Of a stretch of DNA of 64,000 nt, positions 50,535 through 63,479 are shown piece after piece (position 1 is the stretch's first letter; each line of letters opens with the position of its first letter). Below the pieces are notes generated by a model. The model worked only from the letters and a program-made list of their open reading frames with translations, had not been told where the DNA came from and did no database searches. The position numbers and the translations under genes are program-made. The stretch is from Symbiodinium natans (Eukaryota; Sar; Dinophyceae; Suessiales; Symbiodiniaceae): NCBI GenBank assembly GCA_905221605.1, contig CAJNDS010002255.1:89501-153500 (forward strand), written 5' to 3'.

Positions 50535-53500
50535 GCACTGCACCGCCGGGCTTGGAGGGGTCGGCCGTGGCCGGTGGGATGGACGTCAGCACCTCCAAGA
50601 TCACCATGCCGAAGCTGTAGACCTGAGCCAGTTTAAGGGGTATTAGTAAATTAGGAGGGCCCCCTACAAGGGACCCTTATTCTTCTTCCCTTATCTAACC
50701 CCTTGTATATACCTTATAGAGTCCCTATATACCTAAGTAAGTAGACCTGATAAGGGGCTTGTAGGGTTTATAGGCGGCTGATAAATTGCTTAGGAAGCTG
50801 AAAGAGCTTAGAGTCTAGGGTGTAGGGTTTTGGCATTCTGGGATGTATAAGGTTTGGAGATTGGGCATTGGTAAGATTAAACAGTTTAGGGGATTCTGTT
50901 CAGTAGTGGCATTCGAAAGTGTGCATGCGCTCTTCGAAACCGGTAGACCACTGGAGCCGGTGGCAGGCAAAACGCCCTCAAAAGTGTGACCAGTTGCCAT
51001 GCCTCGCTAGTGCCTCTCGCCCCCGAACACCATGATGCCTACACCGACACCCTGAACCCTAAAGCAGAATTCACCAAGCCCTAAACCCTAAAGTCTAAAC
51101 CCGGCAAACCCTGCCCTGCCTCGCTAAACTCGGTGACTGTGCCCGTGCGGGCATAGATCGGGCACGCGTACCCGGGAGTGCCGCTGATTGTCTTGACCTG
51201 TCGGGATAAGGGCATTCAATATTTACAAGGATAGAGTTTAGGATTCTGGGATCAAGGCTTAGGGATTACAGGGCAGACAGTCTAGAATTACATAATGCTT
51301 CCGGGTTTTGGAATCATACAGGGTTTAGTGCTCAAAATTTACGGATGCTCTTGCCAGGCACCTCTCGTCCTTCAACGAAGTATGAGACCCTGGGTTTTGT
51401 AGTGCGCAAGGCCGCAGCATGAGAGCGCACCAATCCTAGTCCTAGTGCTCTTCAGACCTCCCGCCTCTTAGTGGGAAATCGGGATGTGGGTACCTTGCCC
51501 CTTAAGCGATTACATAGGAACCCTAATTCCCTGATTCCCTACTACGAGCCAGGAAGTATAGTACAGATTAGCCGTCAGCCCCGAATCCCCAAACGGAGGG
51601 GGGGGGGCCTTGACTTGATGGCCCCGCTGGCCCTTCCCAGAGGAGGTGCAGCTCAGGCCGAAATCAGCCATCTTCGCTGTGCCATGCCTCGCCATCGCGG
51701 GTCCGCGGGAATTCTTTTGGGGGGATGGGGAACTTGGGAGGATTATGGTTCAAGTGGGATGGTTGCGAAGGGATCTGGATTCCTTTTCAAGACCAATGGT
51801 GTGCTTTGCGCAGGCAAACACATTGCTGTCAGCGCCCACTCGGCTGCCGGCCGATCCAACAGAATGTTGGCCGCTTTGATATCCTGCAAGCATGGAGTGG
51901 GGGAGTCGGGGGGGGGGCGTCTTCGGCCTTCGGGATTGTGGGTTTACTGAAAGGGTTTAGGGTTTAATTAGGGTGGATTAGGGATTAGGGTGAACATCAT
52001 GAACCCTGAACTTCTTTAAGCCCTAAATTTTAGGGTTTACTGACCCTGGGAATATTGACAGCACAAGCAGCTGTTAAACCTCAAGCTTCCTTGTGCTGCA
52101 TGCTCTAGTAACGCCGCCACGGATACAGAGCCAGGGGCCCAGCAGCAGCGTTCAAAGGGTGGGATGGAATGCCAAGCTGGCGGAACGAAGCTTTAGGATC
52201 TAAGCAGATGAGGCCTCAACAAGCCTTTCTTGAGTTTGTTGGAGGGGGAACCCGAATCCCAGGCTGAGCTGGCGGCGCGATGAAAGGCTTTGGGCTTGGA
52301 GTTGTGCATGTGGGAGAGACCGGAGGCGGCGTCCAGGAGCGCGCTGACCCGATCACACCTCAAAAGCAGCTGCAATGGAGGGAGGGGGTGGGGGACGCCA
52401 AGCCCGAAGTCTGTAAACCCTGAATAAAATGACAGACTCAGACCTCTACTGCTCTGGAACTCTTTAAGCCCAAAACTGATCCTCATCCCTTGTGAGCCCT
52501 AAACCCTCCAACCCCTGAAGCCCCCGAAGCCCGCATCGGGTCCCCCGGCCACAGGAAGGGAACAGGGTGGTCGCGCTTGCGGCTCTTCAGGAGCCGGTCA
52601 TAGACGTCGCCCCCAGTCATGAGCTCGTAGACCAAGTAGCGAAACCTCACTTGTTCAAGGTCCTAATTATCGGGTTTTTTCAAGATCTATGTAGGAGTCC
52701 ATAAGGTTGTAGGATGTTTAGGGTAAATTCATAAAAATGTCTGCAGGGATTGGGGTTCTATCTGATGGTCGAAACAAGATCTGCATGTTGGACCGGGCCT
52801 TGGTCTACCCCTTCATGCGTTTTCATGTAGTGGACTTGGGTGAATCCACGGGTTTAGGGTTTAGGGTTTAAGGGTTTCGGGTGTAGGGGTATCCGAAGGT
52901 TGTGCCTCTTCCATCTTCTGCTGCGCGCGACTTCGGAAGGGGCTTAGAGGGACTAGAGTTAGAGGTGCAGCACTGCGTTGATGAAGCATTTATCCCACCT
53001 GGTTACCGGCAATCCTGATCATCTTGATTCCCAAACCCCATACTTAGTAGCCCAGCAACCATATCACAATAAGGGTACCCTTGTTTTGGTTGGTGACTTC
53101 ATAAGGGAACCAAAGGGTACCACCGGGCTACCAAGTATAAACGCTAACCCAGACCCCTGGGAGCATCCAAAAAGTAGAACCCCCCCTGCAATGCCTATAT
53201 TACCAGTGGGGGTCATTCTTAGGAACCCTTGAGGGGAGCTAATTTGTTGGATCCTCCCACGGGTTTGGGAAGCCTACAGCCCAGATCTCCGACGAAGCTG
53301 GGCCCCCCCGGCTGCTCGTGCTTCCCCCAGCCGATAAGCGTCACCAGGTTCGGGTGGCGGAACCTCATCTGCCAAGAGTTTTTTTTGAAGGGGGGAGGCT
53401 GCAGGAACCTCGTAGAATCCGCAGGGTCTAGGGTTTAGGGTTGTAGGGTTTAGGGTTTAGGGGCTGTAGGGCCCTCTCATAACCTCAGGGCAGGGCTTGC

Positions 53501-54015
53501 TCAAATTCTTCACCTCCTCTTCGAACCCAGCCATATCCTCCGTCCTCGGGCGTGAGGGCGGCTTGGGAAATGACCCAGGACGACACGTCGCACAAGGAAT
53601 ACCCAAACTCGAGAAGCCCCTAAACGCTGAACTCTAGACCCTAAGCCTTGACTGGCGGGGTCCATGGCATGCCACACTAAGGAGGGGTCTGCCCGGCAGC
53701 GCCCAGGGCACCAAGGTCTATCATCTTTATGGCGACTTCGGTTCCGTCCTCGACAGAGGAGAGGTGGGGCGAGGGGAGGTATCTGCTAGGTTCTGTGAGA
53801 TTCTGTTAGACTCTGTTGTTAGCTTCTGTTAAATTCTATTGTACCAGAAGTTGAAATAACCTGGTCTGTAAACATGTTGAGAAGCCACAATTCACACGGT
53901 CAGAGCATACAGCTTTGAACACCCGGGCCTCCATCTCGCCCTTGAAAACTGCGCCGTACGAGCCGCTACCCAGCTGACGGCTCTTGCTCCAGTCCCGGGT
54001 GGCTACTTTTAGCTC
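50535..54015 (-). CDS. protein kinase (TKL/receptor-like type), multi-exon
   Basis: Ten exons in kinase order: 53923-54015 (LGSGSYGAVFKG, glycine loop), 53710-53748 (EVAIKMIDLG), 53497-53537 (GFEEEVKNLSK, helix C), 53316-53363 (FRHPNLVTLIGWGKH), 52550-52645 (RYLVYELMTGGDVYDRLL), 52277-52358 (RVSALLDAASGLSHMH...FHR), 51840-51883 (DIKAANILLD), about 51640-51687 (AKMADFGLS), 51120-51197 (SGTPGYACPIYARTG), about 50535-50622 (VYSFGMVILEVLT). The verified junctions keep frame, e.g. FHR|DIKAANILLD at a GC donor. The Lys, HRD and DFG residues are present, so it should be active. The C-lobe after subdomain IX is not found; it may be truncated or spread over unseen exons. Likely upstream exons lie at about 54287-54370 (VPESHRPTIRVSDMLSGISL) and 54490-54590. 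Confidence 0.88.
53045..53134. mobile_element. MITE-like element, family 2 (second copy)
   Basis: Starts TAGTAGCCCAG and ends GGGTACCACCGGGCTACCA, inverted ends as at 15308-15425, with a shared AAGGGTACCCTTG block. It lies in a kinase intron. Confidence 0.6.
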
Positions 54016-54089
54016 CTGCAGGGGGCGCGCAGCCTTCGCCCTCTTCTTTGGTAGTCTATACGACGCTAAGATGCTACAGTCTCTATCTC

Positions 54090-54163
54090 TCTCTCTCTAT
54101 ATATATATATATAATTATATAATTATATAATTATATAATTATATATATATATAGAGAGAGAGA
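54090..54163. repeat. 74-bp AT-rich palindrome
   Basis: CT run, (AT)6, four ATAATTAT octamers, (AT)n, GA run: self-complementary about 54126.5 with one mismatched pair (54099/54154). It can form a long hairpin or cruciform. It lies just upstream of the kinase glycine-loop exon. Confidence 0.9.
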
Positions 54164-54894
54164 ATGTGCGAGATACTACTGTAACATTTCTTTTTACTAA
54201 TAATATAACACATAACTTTCCACTTTGTACTTCAGGGCGGGTAAGGGTTGTTTCTTGTCGAGGCCGGGTGCTATCCTCGTAGTCGTAGCGGAGGGAGATC
54301 CCACTGAGCATGTCGCTCACGCGGATGGTGGGCCGGTGGGACTCTGGGACCATCACCATCCTCAGAACTCCAGAATTCTCAGCTTTAGTCACTCGAGTCT
54401 GGGTTTAGGGTTTAGGGTTTTAGGGTTTAGGGTTTTAGGGTTTAGTGTTTAGGGTTTTAGGATGTAGGGTTTAGTCTGGATCTGTGTCCTTCCTGCACCT
54501 TTTGGACACATGAAATGCGGGTTCAGGAAACTCCCGTGAAAGAATCAGGCCCTCAAACAGCGTCAGCTGGAAGAGGCACATAGACTCCATGTCGTCAACT
54601 CAAATCCGCAAACATGGAGCAGGAGGGGGGTGTGGGGCTTGGGCCTAAAACCAAACCCCCACCACTGCAAACGAGAAACTTCATCACTGCAAGCATTGCT
54701 ACGAATCCGAAAATCAAGCATCATCATACTCGTCACTATTAGAAGTCTGAATCGGTCATAATCATGGCTATGATCAGTCCGATCGGAGCCTCCCTCCTCT
54801 TCCCTCCTCTCTCCTCCTGCTACCCATATACACCCCAAAAAAACGAGAAAAAAAACCTAAACAGCCCTATATAAAGCCTAAACCCCTGAAATAT

Positions 54895-56543
54895 GTCTCA
54901 GCCCAGCTGCCCGACCCTGGGCGCCAGGATTGGAGCGCCGGGGGCCATGGCTTGCCGGGGCGCCTTGAGCGCCATCGCAGCAAGAACCCAAGGAACCACC
55001 CGGAGCCTCGAACTGGAGAGGGGCCTCTTTTTCGATTTTTGAACAGGATGTGGGTGGTAGGGTAAGTGGAGTGCTATGCGATGTTGACAGGGAGCTATTC
55101 TTTGGGCTCCTCTACTACACGTCGACCCCTTCAGTGGTCTTTTCAGCTGATTGCTGTGGTTTCAGCGTCGGGGTCTGGGGTGGTTGAGACAACCCAGTGG
55201 AGCAAGGCTCTTGAAGTTACGGACTCATGTAGCAAGCAACTCTGTGTGAAGGATCTCTTCGCCCTGACATACAGTTCCGGCTTTGTGCAGCTAACTTTCA
55301 CACTCAAACCTAAACTGTCATCGCTCGCTTGAGCCATGAATGCATGAATCAAGCTGCTGCCTCGTCTCCCCGTGCGCACGTGTTAGTTCCCCAGGGTGTA
55401 GGGCCAGGGTGTAGGGCTTAGGTTTGAGAGGGTTTCAAGTTTAGACTTAAGTTAGGGTGGAGGCCATGAACAGACGAAGAAGAACAATTTCAGCAGCATC
55501 CCAGAGGAGGGTCAGTTGCTGCTTCGAACCTTTGGACAAACGAATTGGTTGCAGGCCGTGCAGCGCATGCCCAGGTCTCCTCAAACGCTGAAGTCTCAGA
55601 AAAAAGATCAGAGTTGACCTGGCGAATTAATCCCCTCCCCTAATAAAGCATTGCACAGCATCCTACATTCAGGGGGGGTGCAGGTTTAGGTTAGGGGTTT
55701 AGGGTGTTGGCCTTTTGGAGTCCATAGTGAGAAGTTCATAGCGCATTGGGAAATTTTGAGTTGAGACGTATTAGGGGAAGGGATTATACATGCTCCGCTT
55801 GAATTAGCCTCTCCCTGGAATCTGCTTGCGCGCTCAGCAAGTACGAAGTGCGACCACCACGTGGAGCATCTTCGCTCCGCGCTGCACGATCAACAGCTAT
55901 CTTAGATGTACAGGGCAAAAATAAGCACCTCCACGACCCTAAACCCTAAACCCCAAACCCTAAACCCCAAACCCTAAACTCTACTAAACCCTAAACCCCA
56001 AACCCTAAACCCCTAACTTCATCTTAGCCCCCTGAGCTTCACAGCGCCAGGAACAGCAGGCGACAGCAAGCGTTTGCCCTTTACTGGCTGGACCGCAAGC
56101 CGAAGGCTGTGGCCCCTGAGCTCGAGATCTCCTGGGGACGGTTGTTTAGGGTTTAGGGTTTAGGGTTTAGGGTTTAGGGTTAGGGTTTAGGGTTTAGGGT
56201 TTAGGGTTTAGGGTGTAGGGTGTAGGGTGTAGGGTGTAGGGTGTAGGGTGTAGGGCTTAGGGCTTAGGGCTTATAATTAGGGCTTAGGGCTGTGGCTTGC
56301 GGCTCGGTTCTTGCCCCCTGCCCTGGAGCTCAGGGAATGGATTTAGAGTAGATATAGCTGTTAGAACAGGCAGGTATAGTTTTACTTCAACTCTTTTGGG
56401 AAAACTTATTCTTACAAAACATGGTGCAATGAAAAATCATTCTCTATAGATTCAATCTTGAACCCAGAAGAACTGACAAGGCTGCTTGTGAACAACGCCT
56501 GCAGCCAAGCTGGCATCTATGCTTTTCGCCAACAGCTGGCTTA
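54895..56543 (+). CDS. possible plus-strand gene, unknown function
   Basis: Plus-strand open islands: 54896-55042 (ATG, MSQPSCPTLGARIGAPGAMA, stop after FDF), about 56035-56140 (RRQQAFALYWLDRKPKAVAP), and 56458-56543 (NPEELTRLLVNNACSQAGIY, ending RQQLA and a stop). The minus strand of the second island has stops. Whether these belong together is unproven and no domain is recognised. 55060-55930 between them shows only frames on both strands without clear signal. Confidence 0.25.
55938..56290. repeat. CCCTAAA, then TTTAGGG and GTGTAGG arrays
   Basis: CCCTAAA/CCCCAAA at 55938-56015, TTTAGGG at 56143-56210, then about seven homogeneous TGTAGGG units (56211-56256) and CTTAGGG units to 56290. Confidence 0.9.
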
Positions 56544-56544
56544 A

Positions 56545-57970
56545 CCCCAAACCCTAAACCCCTAATAAACCCCTAAACCCCTAAACCCCTAAACCCCTAC
56601 ACCCCTACACCCCTAAACCCTAAACCCTAAACCCGAAACCCTAAACCCTAGCAACATTTGCATATTTAAACATGCTCCCACTCCCAAGCTACAATCAGCT
56701 TGACAGAGCCTCTTGGCCCCGGGTTTAGAGCCTTGAGGTGTCGGGTTTAGGGTCTCCGGCTTAATGTCTCGGGCTTAGGGGACTTAAGGTGTCGGGCTTA
56801 GGGTTTGGGGAGCCACATTGTGACGTGTGCCTGTTGCTACTCTCCGGAATGAAGGTTCGCTCAACTGAGACCGGGGAGTTAAACCCTGCGGCTGATTCCT
56901 AAGGAGCTCCTATACTACCCCAAACCTCAAACCCTCCAACCCTTATAAGCCGTCGTGCCCTTGAACCCTTGAACTCGTCAAACCCTTAAGCCCCCAACCC
57001 CTCAAACCCTTTAAACCCACAACCCTCTAAACCTTTCAAACCCTTTAAACCCCTTTAAAACCCCTTGTTAAACCCTTTAAACCCTCTAGCCCCCCTGCTA
57101 AACCCTTCACTCCTCAAGCCTTCTAAACCCCTCAACCTCCCCCCGAAAAGCGGGTCCTTGCTGGGAGAGGGTGGCAGGCCCAGGCTCGAGAGGAAGGATG
57201 AAGCGCCGCGGAGGTGAGGCGAAGACCTTCCCCGAGGGTCGAACCGAGAAGGGTGGGGGTGTTTGTTTTTTGTGTTTTTTTGTGGGGGGGGGGGGGGTTT
57301 GGGTGCAGGGTTTGGGGTTTAGGTTTGGGGTTTCGGGTTTAGGGTCTAGGGTTGAGGGTTTGGGGGTTCGGGTTTGGGTCGACCACCCGATGCGAAATGT
57401 CAGGGCAAGATGAAGGACTAGTTCGCTAGGACAAGCTTACTGTTGTGCCAGTCAAGTGGTGCTTCGGCCGCAAATAAGAGCATCTTCTTGACGAGCACAC
57501 TGAGCGTCAAGCTACCTCCCTGTCAGACCACCGGTTAGCTGTAGCGTGCGACTGCTGTGCAATGCCCCACTCCCGAAACCTTATCTCCACACTGGTGTTA
57601 AGCAAGCCTTCTTGGGAAGAGGACGCAATGAAGCGAAAACCCGAAATGCCCTATAAACCCCAAACCCTAAACCCTAAGCCCCAAGCCCTAAGCCCGAAGC
57701 CCTAGCCCCTAAGCCCTAAGCCCTAATTAAGCCCTAAGTCCTTTCACCCTAAACCCCATGGTCGCCTTGGCAACTCCAGTCTCTCAAGGCCAATGCCAGC
57801 GAACACGCAGATCCCCCAAAAGCTCAATAACCCGAAACGCAAGAACGCCCCGAAAGCCTGGAATCCTCAACCTCATGCCTAGAACCCTCTAACCCCTAAT
57901 CTCCTAACCCCCGAACCACTACATAAACCCTTAACCCCTAAACCCTAAACCCTAAACCCTGGACCAAAAC
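56545..57970. other. degenerate AAACCC tract and spacer
   Basis: 56545-56650 holds CCCCTAAA units; 56930-57130 is loosely periodic AACCCT sequence; 57245-57350 is G/T-rich telomere-like; 57645-57740 has CCCTAAG units. No gene supported. One plus-strand open island at 57963-58046 reads NLKAFMRHLRGELPSDPVFG. Confidence 0.4.
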
Positions 57971-58571
57971 TTGAAGGCTTTCATGCGCCACCTCAGGGGT
58001 GAGCTACCCAGCGATCCGGTCTTCGGCCTAGGCCAGAGTTCGAGATGGCGGGCTTCATGGTTCAGGGTTTAGGCTTCATGGTTCAGGGTTTAGGGTTTAG
58101 GGTTCAGGGTTTAGGGTTTAGGGTTAGGACTTTCACGCTTAACTTAGTTGTCCAGGAACCTGCGGGAGTTCAAGGTTACCCTTTAGGAGTAGAAGGGGAT
58201 TATACTACCCCAAAAAGGTTAAAGGTTACCTATTCTGCTACTAGGTTAAGGATTAAGGGCTTGCTGGGGAGTTGGGGCCTTTCGGGCCTTAGAGTTTAGG
58301 GTTTTTTGGGCTTTTGGGGCATGCGCGGGCCTTCAGAAACCTGTGACCCCGAAGCCGTATAAACCCAAAAAAATCCCTCATCAGCCTCACAAGCCCCAGA
58401 AAGCCTAGACTCTAGCTTCCCTTCGAATCCCCCACAGAAGGCATCCTAAACCCTACTTCCACCCACGAAAGGGACCCTACATTCCCTGCATTGAAGGCCG
58501 TAAGCCTTCCCTAAACCCTAAACCCTAAACCCTAAACCCTCGACCCTCAGCCCTGCATCTCCCCATAAAAG

Positions 58572-61500
58572 GCCCCTAAAGACACAAGGGCCCCGGCCAG
58601 AGCGGGTCATAGCTGTGCCCCGTGGGCTCCTGCACACACGGGCTTCAGGGGTTTAGGGCTGAGGGTTTAGGGTTTAGGGTTTAGGGTTTAGGGTTTAGGG
58701 TTTAGGGTTTTAGGGTTTAGGGTTTAGGGTTTAGGGTTAGGGGTTAGGGTTTAGGGTTTAGGGTTTAGGGTTTAGGGTTTAGGGTTTAGGGTTTAAGGTT
58801 TAGGGTTTAGGGTTTAGGGTGCTTCATCGTAGGATGGGGTGTAGGGTGTAGGCTGCGGTGTAGGGTTTGGGGCGGGCCGATAGCGTGTTCTGGGCTGCTG
58901 GGAGGGCTTGTTGGATGGTATTAACTACAGGGCTTTGGGACTCTGGGGCTTTGGACCTTAAACCCTAAACCCTAAACCCTAAACCCTAAACCCTAAACCC
59001 TAAACCCTAAACCCTAAACCCTAAACCCTAAACCCTAAACCCTAAACCCTAAACCACAGCTTTAAGGGCTCTAGGGTTCTTTTCGGCTCCTGCAAACTCG
59101 CCAGGCTGCCGACCTGCCGCGCCCGCAGGCGCTGGATCAGGGCCAAGGCCTGCTGTTGGGCTTCGGGTTTCCTTTGGGGTTTATAGCGGTTTAGGGTTTA
59201 GGGTTTGGGGTCTAGGGTCCAGGGTTGAGGGTTTAGGGTTTCGGGCTTTCCTTTGGGATGTATAGGGTGTGTAGGGTAATTAAGGCTCTCACCCGCGGAG
59301 AACTCTCGGCTCTACTCCCTGGGGTCCTGCTGGCGCTCGCGGGAGACTTCCGGCATGTCCGAACCTGGGGATGAAGGGTTAAGGGTTAAGGGTTTAGGGT
59401 TTAGGGTCAAGGCTTTAGGGTTTAGGGCGGTTTAGGGTTAAGGGTTTAGGGTTCAGGGCTTAGGGTTTAGGGAGGTTCAGGTTTAGGGGAAGATCTGCCA
59501 TCCGCAGATGCGTTTGGGAGATGTCCTTCGAGTATCTTTGTGTTTAAACTGCCACGTGGGGCACATACTGCTGCAAGGGCTTACCATGCATGCGCCCAAG
59601 TGCATGTTTCATTGAGTACCCACACCCCATGGCAAGACCCTTGAAACACATTGAATCTCTCTCTGTCCGTCTCTGTCTTCGAGACTCTACCAAAGTGCTA
59701 AATGTCCCAAACAGGCCTGAAGCCCAACATCCCTAAACCCATCCAAAACCCCCCAAACCCTAAACCCCAAACCGCAAACCCTAATTAAACTAAACCCCCT
59801 AACCCTGAACCCTAAACCCTAAACCCACTCAGGAGCCACAACTTTTCGAGGCTCATGCTTCGACTGTCATCGCCCCTAAGGGAAGTCTCAAGGGTGCGCA
59901 CCTGCTTGCGCCAAGAAGAAGGGCTTCGGGCAGCCACCATAGTAGCCACTAGGAGCTTGCGAGGGTTCAGGGTGTTTTTGTGGCTCGGCTGGTTTTTAGG
60001 TCTTCGGGAGCTTTTTCTGGCTTTCTTGGTCGTGGGTCGCATCCAGCATTTCATATCAGCTAAGTCTTTCTTTTGCCAGCTACTGAAGCCCAAAACCCTA
60101 GAAACCCTAACCCTGAACGAACCCGGCAGAAGTTCAACGTCTGCCGAGATCTCTCAGCACCGGTGCCTTCTGCTCAAGGAGCTCCTGCTCCTCGACAGAA
60201 AGGGTGGGACATACGAAAGAGGGGAGGGAGTTTGTTTCTGTTGCCTCAGTCGCAGGGCCCCAAATGGGTTTCTTCTCTCAAAGTATGGTCCCTTTTGGGG
60301 TTCCTGTTCTACTACGGAGCCTTGTATATTTAGGTTACCCAAACAAGGTTCATAATTTAGAGAGATTCCCCCGAAATTGCACCCCCAAGGCCCTTCCTGC
60401 TCGCTGGCGGAGAGCGCAGCTGCAAGCCGGCGTGAGCCGCTGGCTTCCTGGCAGAGACTCTTCCCGAACATCACCAGAGCTGGTCCTCTGATCATCTCTA
60501 TGATATAGGTACGATACCCTTGTGGTCTATATAGCTTGTCGAGTTGTAGCCCTTATACTTATACACCCAGAAAGGAAGATGTTCAGCTACCGTTCGCTGC
60601 CCGCCTCTGTCAGCTCCTGACGGCAGCTTAGCAACCTCAGCTGCAGTGCGTTTGAATACTGTACTTCTACCCCACTTATGAGCCCCTGAGGTGCCCTAAC
60701 ATGGTTATAAGTACAGTTAAAAATACGGTTTCATTCGGTTTGGAGTTGGAGCTACTCTGGCCCGTGCCCAGTGCTAAAGAACACAGGTGTTGGGCAACCG
60801 GTAAGCTGCCTCAAGCCTGATTTAGCTTGGGGTGCCACTCAGATTGAAAGGAGGCGAAGGTCTCGGACTCCTGAAAGGCATGCGGTATCTCGCAAAAAGA
60901 CAATGCTTGGCAGGCGCCCTCCCGCAGGATGCAATATGTGACTATGGGCAGGATCCTGCTGCAACCGCCCCTGCAAGGACACCACGCAGTCGTCGGCCAC
61001 CTGGCGCAATGCGCCGGTACCGACTCTACTGTTCGCGGCTGGTGCTGCCATTGTAGCTGTTTTCAAGGGATGCTACAACTGCCTTTTCCAATCAATGCTC
61101 CTGCCAACGTCCTCCACCTGTTATGTTCGGGCCGCGAGCCTGGAGCTGCCAGATGGCTCTGGTCAGCGCGCTTTGGTGCGCCTCCTCATGCTCTTGCCTC
61201 AGAAAATGGGCAGCGCATCTCTAAATCGGCCAGCGAACTTCGGCATACCCTGCTTTTGACACAGGTGAATTCAGAGCTCTTCGGCCGTGCCTCAGGGTGG
61301 CTACCAGCTCCTCCTCGTTCTGACGCACCTGGCGAAGCTTGCGCAACGCTTTGAATGGGCCAGAGGCCCCACTCCCGCATGAGTGCCTTCTGAAGCTCCG
61401 CTGCGGCCTGCTCCTTCTCCTTCCTCAGTGTGGTGGTCACGATAGCGCCACGACGCCACTGTCTAACCCCTAATGTTGCTAAACTCAGCTCAACCCGAAG

Positions 61501-61594
61501 AGGTTTCGCATGAGCGAGAGAGAAAGAAACAGAGAGAGAGAGAGATGAAGAAAGAGAGAGAGAGAGATACAGAGAGAGAGAAAGAGAGAGAAAG

Positions 61595-61625
<31 letters not shown>

Positions 61626-63430
61626 GACACGAATGCTGGAAATTAAGTGTGACGCTTCAGAGTCTGGAGCTGCTGCCGCAACGCGCTCACCTTGGCGTCA
61701 GCTGCGCGATGCAGGATGAGGGCTTCTGGGATCTCAGCAAGCTGACCTGAGAGAGCACGCACGACGGGCAAGAAGAACCAAGCATCGCACTTCGCCGGAT
61801 GCTTCTTCCAAAAAGGCCTTGCCATCGCACGACACTGTCTTGACAGCCAGCCTCATCCCCCACACAAGTCTGCAGCGGTATGTATTCGCTACATGTTCAA
61901 CAGTAAGCCATCTCGGGCACCTGAAATAAATGCATTTGGCGTTTCAGGTTAGAGTACAACTATTTTCAAGAGTAGAGCCCCCAAAGAAACCAGGCCGAAT
62001 CTAGAGCAATTCCCAGTCAATGCTGTGCAGCTTGATGCGCACCTGCCGCTGCTCCGCGAACTCCGTCCGCAGGCGGGAGACGGCCTGGTCGACCCATGTC
62101 GACCCAGCGCCCAGAATGCGGCTTAAGGCTTATGCGGGTTCAGGATTTGTGGGGTTCATAGGGCATAAGGCTTACACGGTTCATAATGCTCAAGCCTTTG
62201 AGCCGAAGAATCGCCTTGGATTCCCCCAGACCGGGACCCGCACTTGAGGCCAGTCATGTAGGATTTTGAGGCCTTTGGGTCGATTTAGGGCGTGTAAGGA
62301 TTTCGGAATCGGGGGTGTTAGGGTTTGTGGTTTAGGTTCCCTGTAAACCTCCGACACACACTCTCCCGTCCTCTCCCTCGCGCGACAGCTGCCTTGCCTG
62401 GGCCTGGCGAGGCGACCCAGCGAGCTTGAGGGAAGTCAGTCGCATTGCAAACGAAACGCCTGTGGCGCCGTTTAAGCCCTTCAGCCCCTCCGGATCATCT
62501 TTTGAATATAAGAGGCAGCCCCAAAGCACAAATCATAGACCCTGAGCCGATGAGCCCTAGAAACCCTATGAACCGCCCAGAACCCTGTGCCGGCAGACCT
62601 CCTGAAAGGCCAAAGCCGCTGTGTCGCGCTGGGCTTGACAGACCCGCAGCTCTTCGAGCAGCTCCTAACGAAGAGATTGCAGGGCCTTTGGGGGCTATAG
62701 GAGTGCAGTCGAGAGGTTCTGCTGGGAGTTTGCCGAGCCACATCACGCCTGAGGAAAAGACTCGACATGTTCGACAGGTTATAGCGAAGTCGCAGAGTTC
62801 ACGGAATGCGCATCTCACCATGCCAGCGTGGCGGAGAAATTCATTGAGCCACCTCAAAAACAGTTGTAGCATCTAAACTTTAAATTGTCCTCAAGAGTTT
62901 GAGCAGTGCGTCGAAAATTCCTCCTGTCTGAAGATGGTCGCTTGCAGTGGCGCATCGCGCGTGTATTCTCAGTCTATCGAGCATCGTCGCTGGTGGGCTG
63001 CTTTAGCATCCCAGGATCAGCCGAACACGTAAACAAGAGAGACCCCCTCTCTGTCTCCTTCATCTCGGCCCGCACGTCAGCTGACTCCTTTTTGGAGCCT
63101 TCCAGTTCCCGCCTCGCACCAAACATCTCACCCTAAACTCCCTCACTCCCTCCAAAACCCGAAATCCTAAGCCAAGTCTCTGAACCCTTCTCCCAAAGTC
63201 AACCCTCAGCTCTAATATGACCCCAAAGACCCCCCAAAACAGACCCCTTAAAAACCAGGCCACAATATGAACCCACGTACACCCGCCCCACCCCCCCATA
63301 AAAACATCAGCCCTCCACACCCTTTCAACAAAAGGCCGCCTCAGAGCCTCGAGGTCCGCTGCGGGGGCCGAGCCGCCCTGCGAGGCCGCAAGCCGGTCCT
63401 GGAAGAGGGCCTCGGGCCGTGCGCGCGGGG
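58572..63430 (-). CDS. probable coiled-coil protein, many small exons
   Basis: Successive minus-strand islands share heptad-like, Glu/Gln/Arg/Leu-rich sequence: 63325-63430 (RPEALFQDRLAASQGGS), 63040-63127 (RELEGSKKESADVRAEMKET), 62590-62667 (ELLEELRVCQAQRDTAALAF, TTAG|G acceptor), 62360-62410, 62004-62085 (AVSRLRTEFAEQRQVRIKLH), 61643-61825 (ALRQQLQTLKR, GT donor), about 61365-61445 (RKEKEQAAAELQKAL), 61265-61350 (LRQVRQNEEELVATLRHG), 60980-61030, 59832-59903, 59085-59165 (EAQQQALALIQRLRARQVGS) and 58572-58625 (stop). The helical character and common strand suggest one long coiled-coil protein, perhaps cytoskeletal or flagellar. Phases were checked only in part, and more than one gene is possible. 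The family is not identified. Confidence 0.5.
58650..59055. repeat. TTTAGGG array facing a CCCTAAA array
   Basis: TTTAGGG at 58650-58818 and CCCTAAA at 58957-59055, convergent and about 140 bp apart. Confidence 0.95.
59178..59825. repeat. short telomere-type blocks
   Basis: TTTAGGG variants at 59178-59250 and 59370-59490, CCCTAAA variants at 59755-59825. Confidence 0.75.
61515..61627. repeat. (GA)n/(GAAA)n microsatellite
   Basis: GAGA with AAAGA and ATAC interruptions, within an intron of the coiled-coil gene. Confidence 0.95.
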
Positions 63431-63479
63431 GAAGGAAAGAGAGGAGGAGGCCGAACAAACGCTTAGGATTTCGAAGTGT

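Noticed and set aside
15300-55400. Dinoflagellate spliced-leader gene or relict leader sequences
   Set aside because: I looked for the conserved leader core (CCATTTTGGCTCAAG) on both strands and found no match; only short TTGAGCC fragments.
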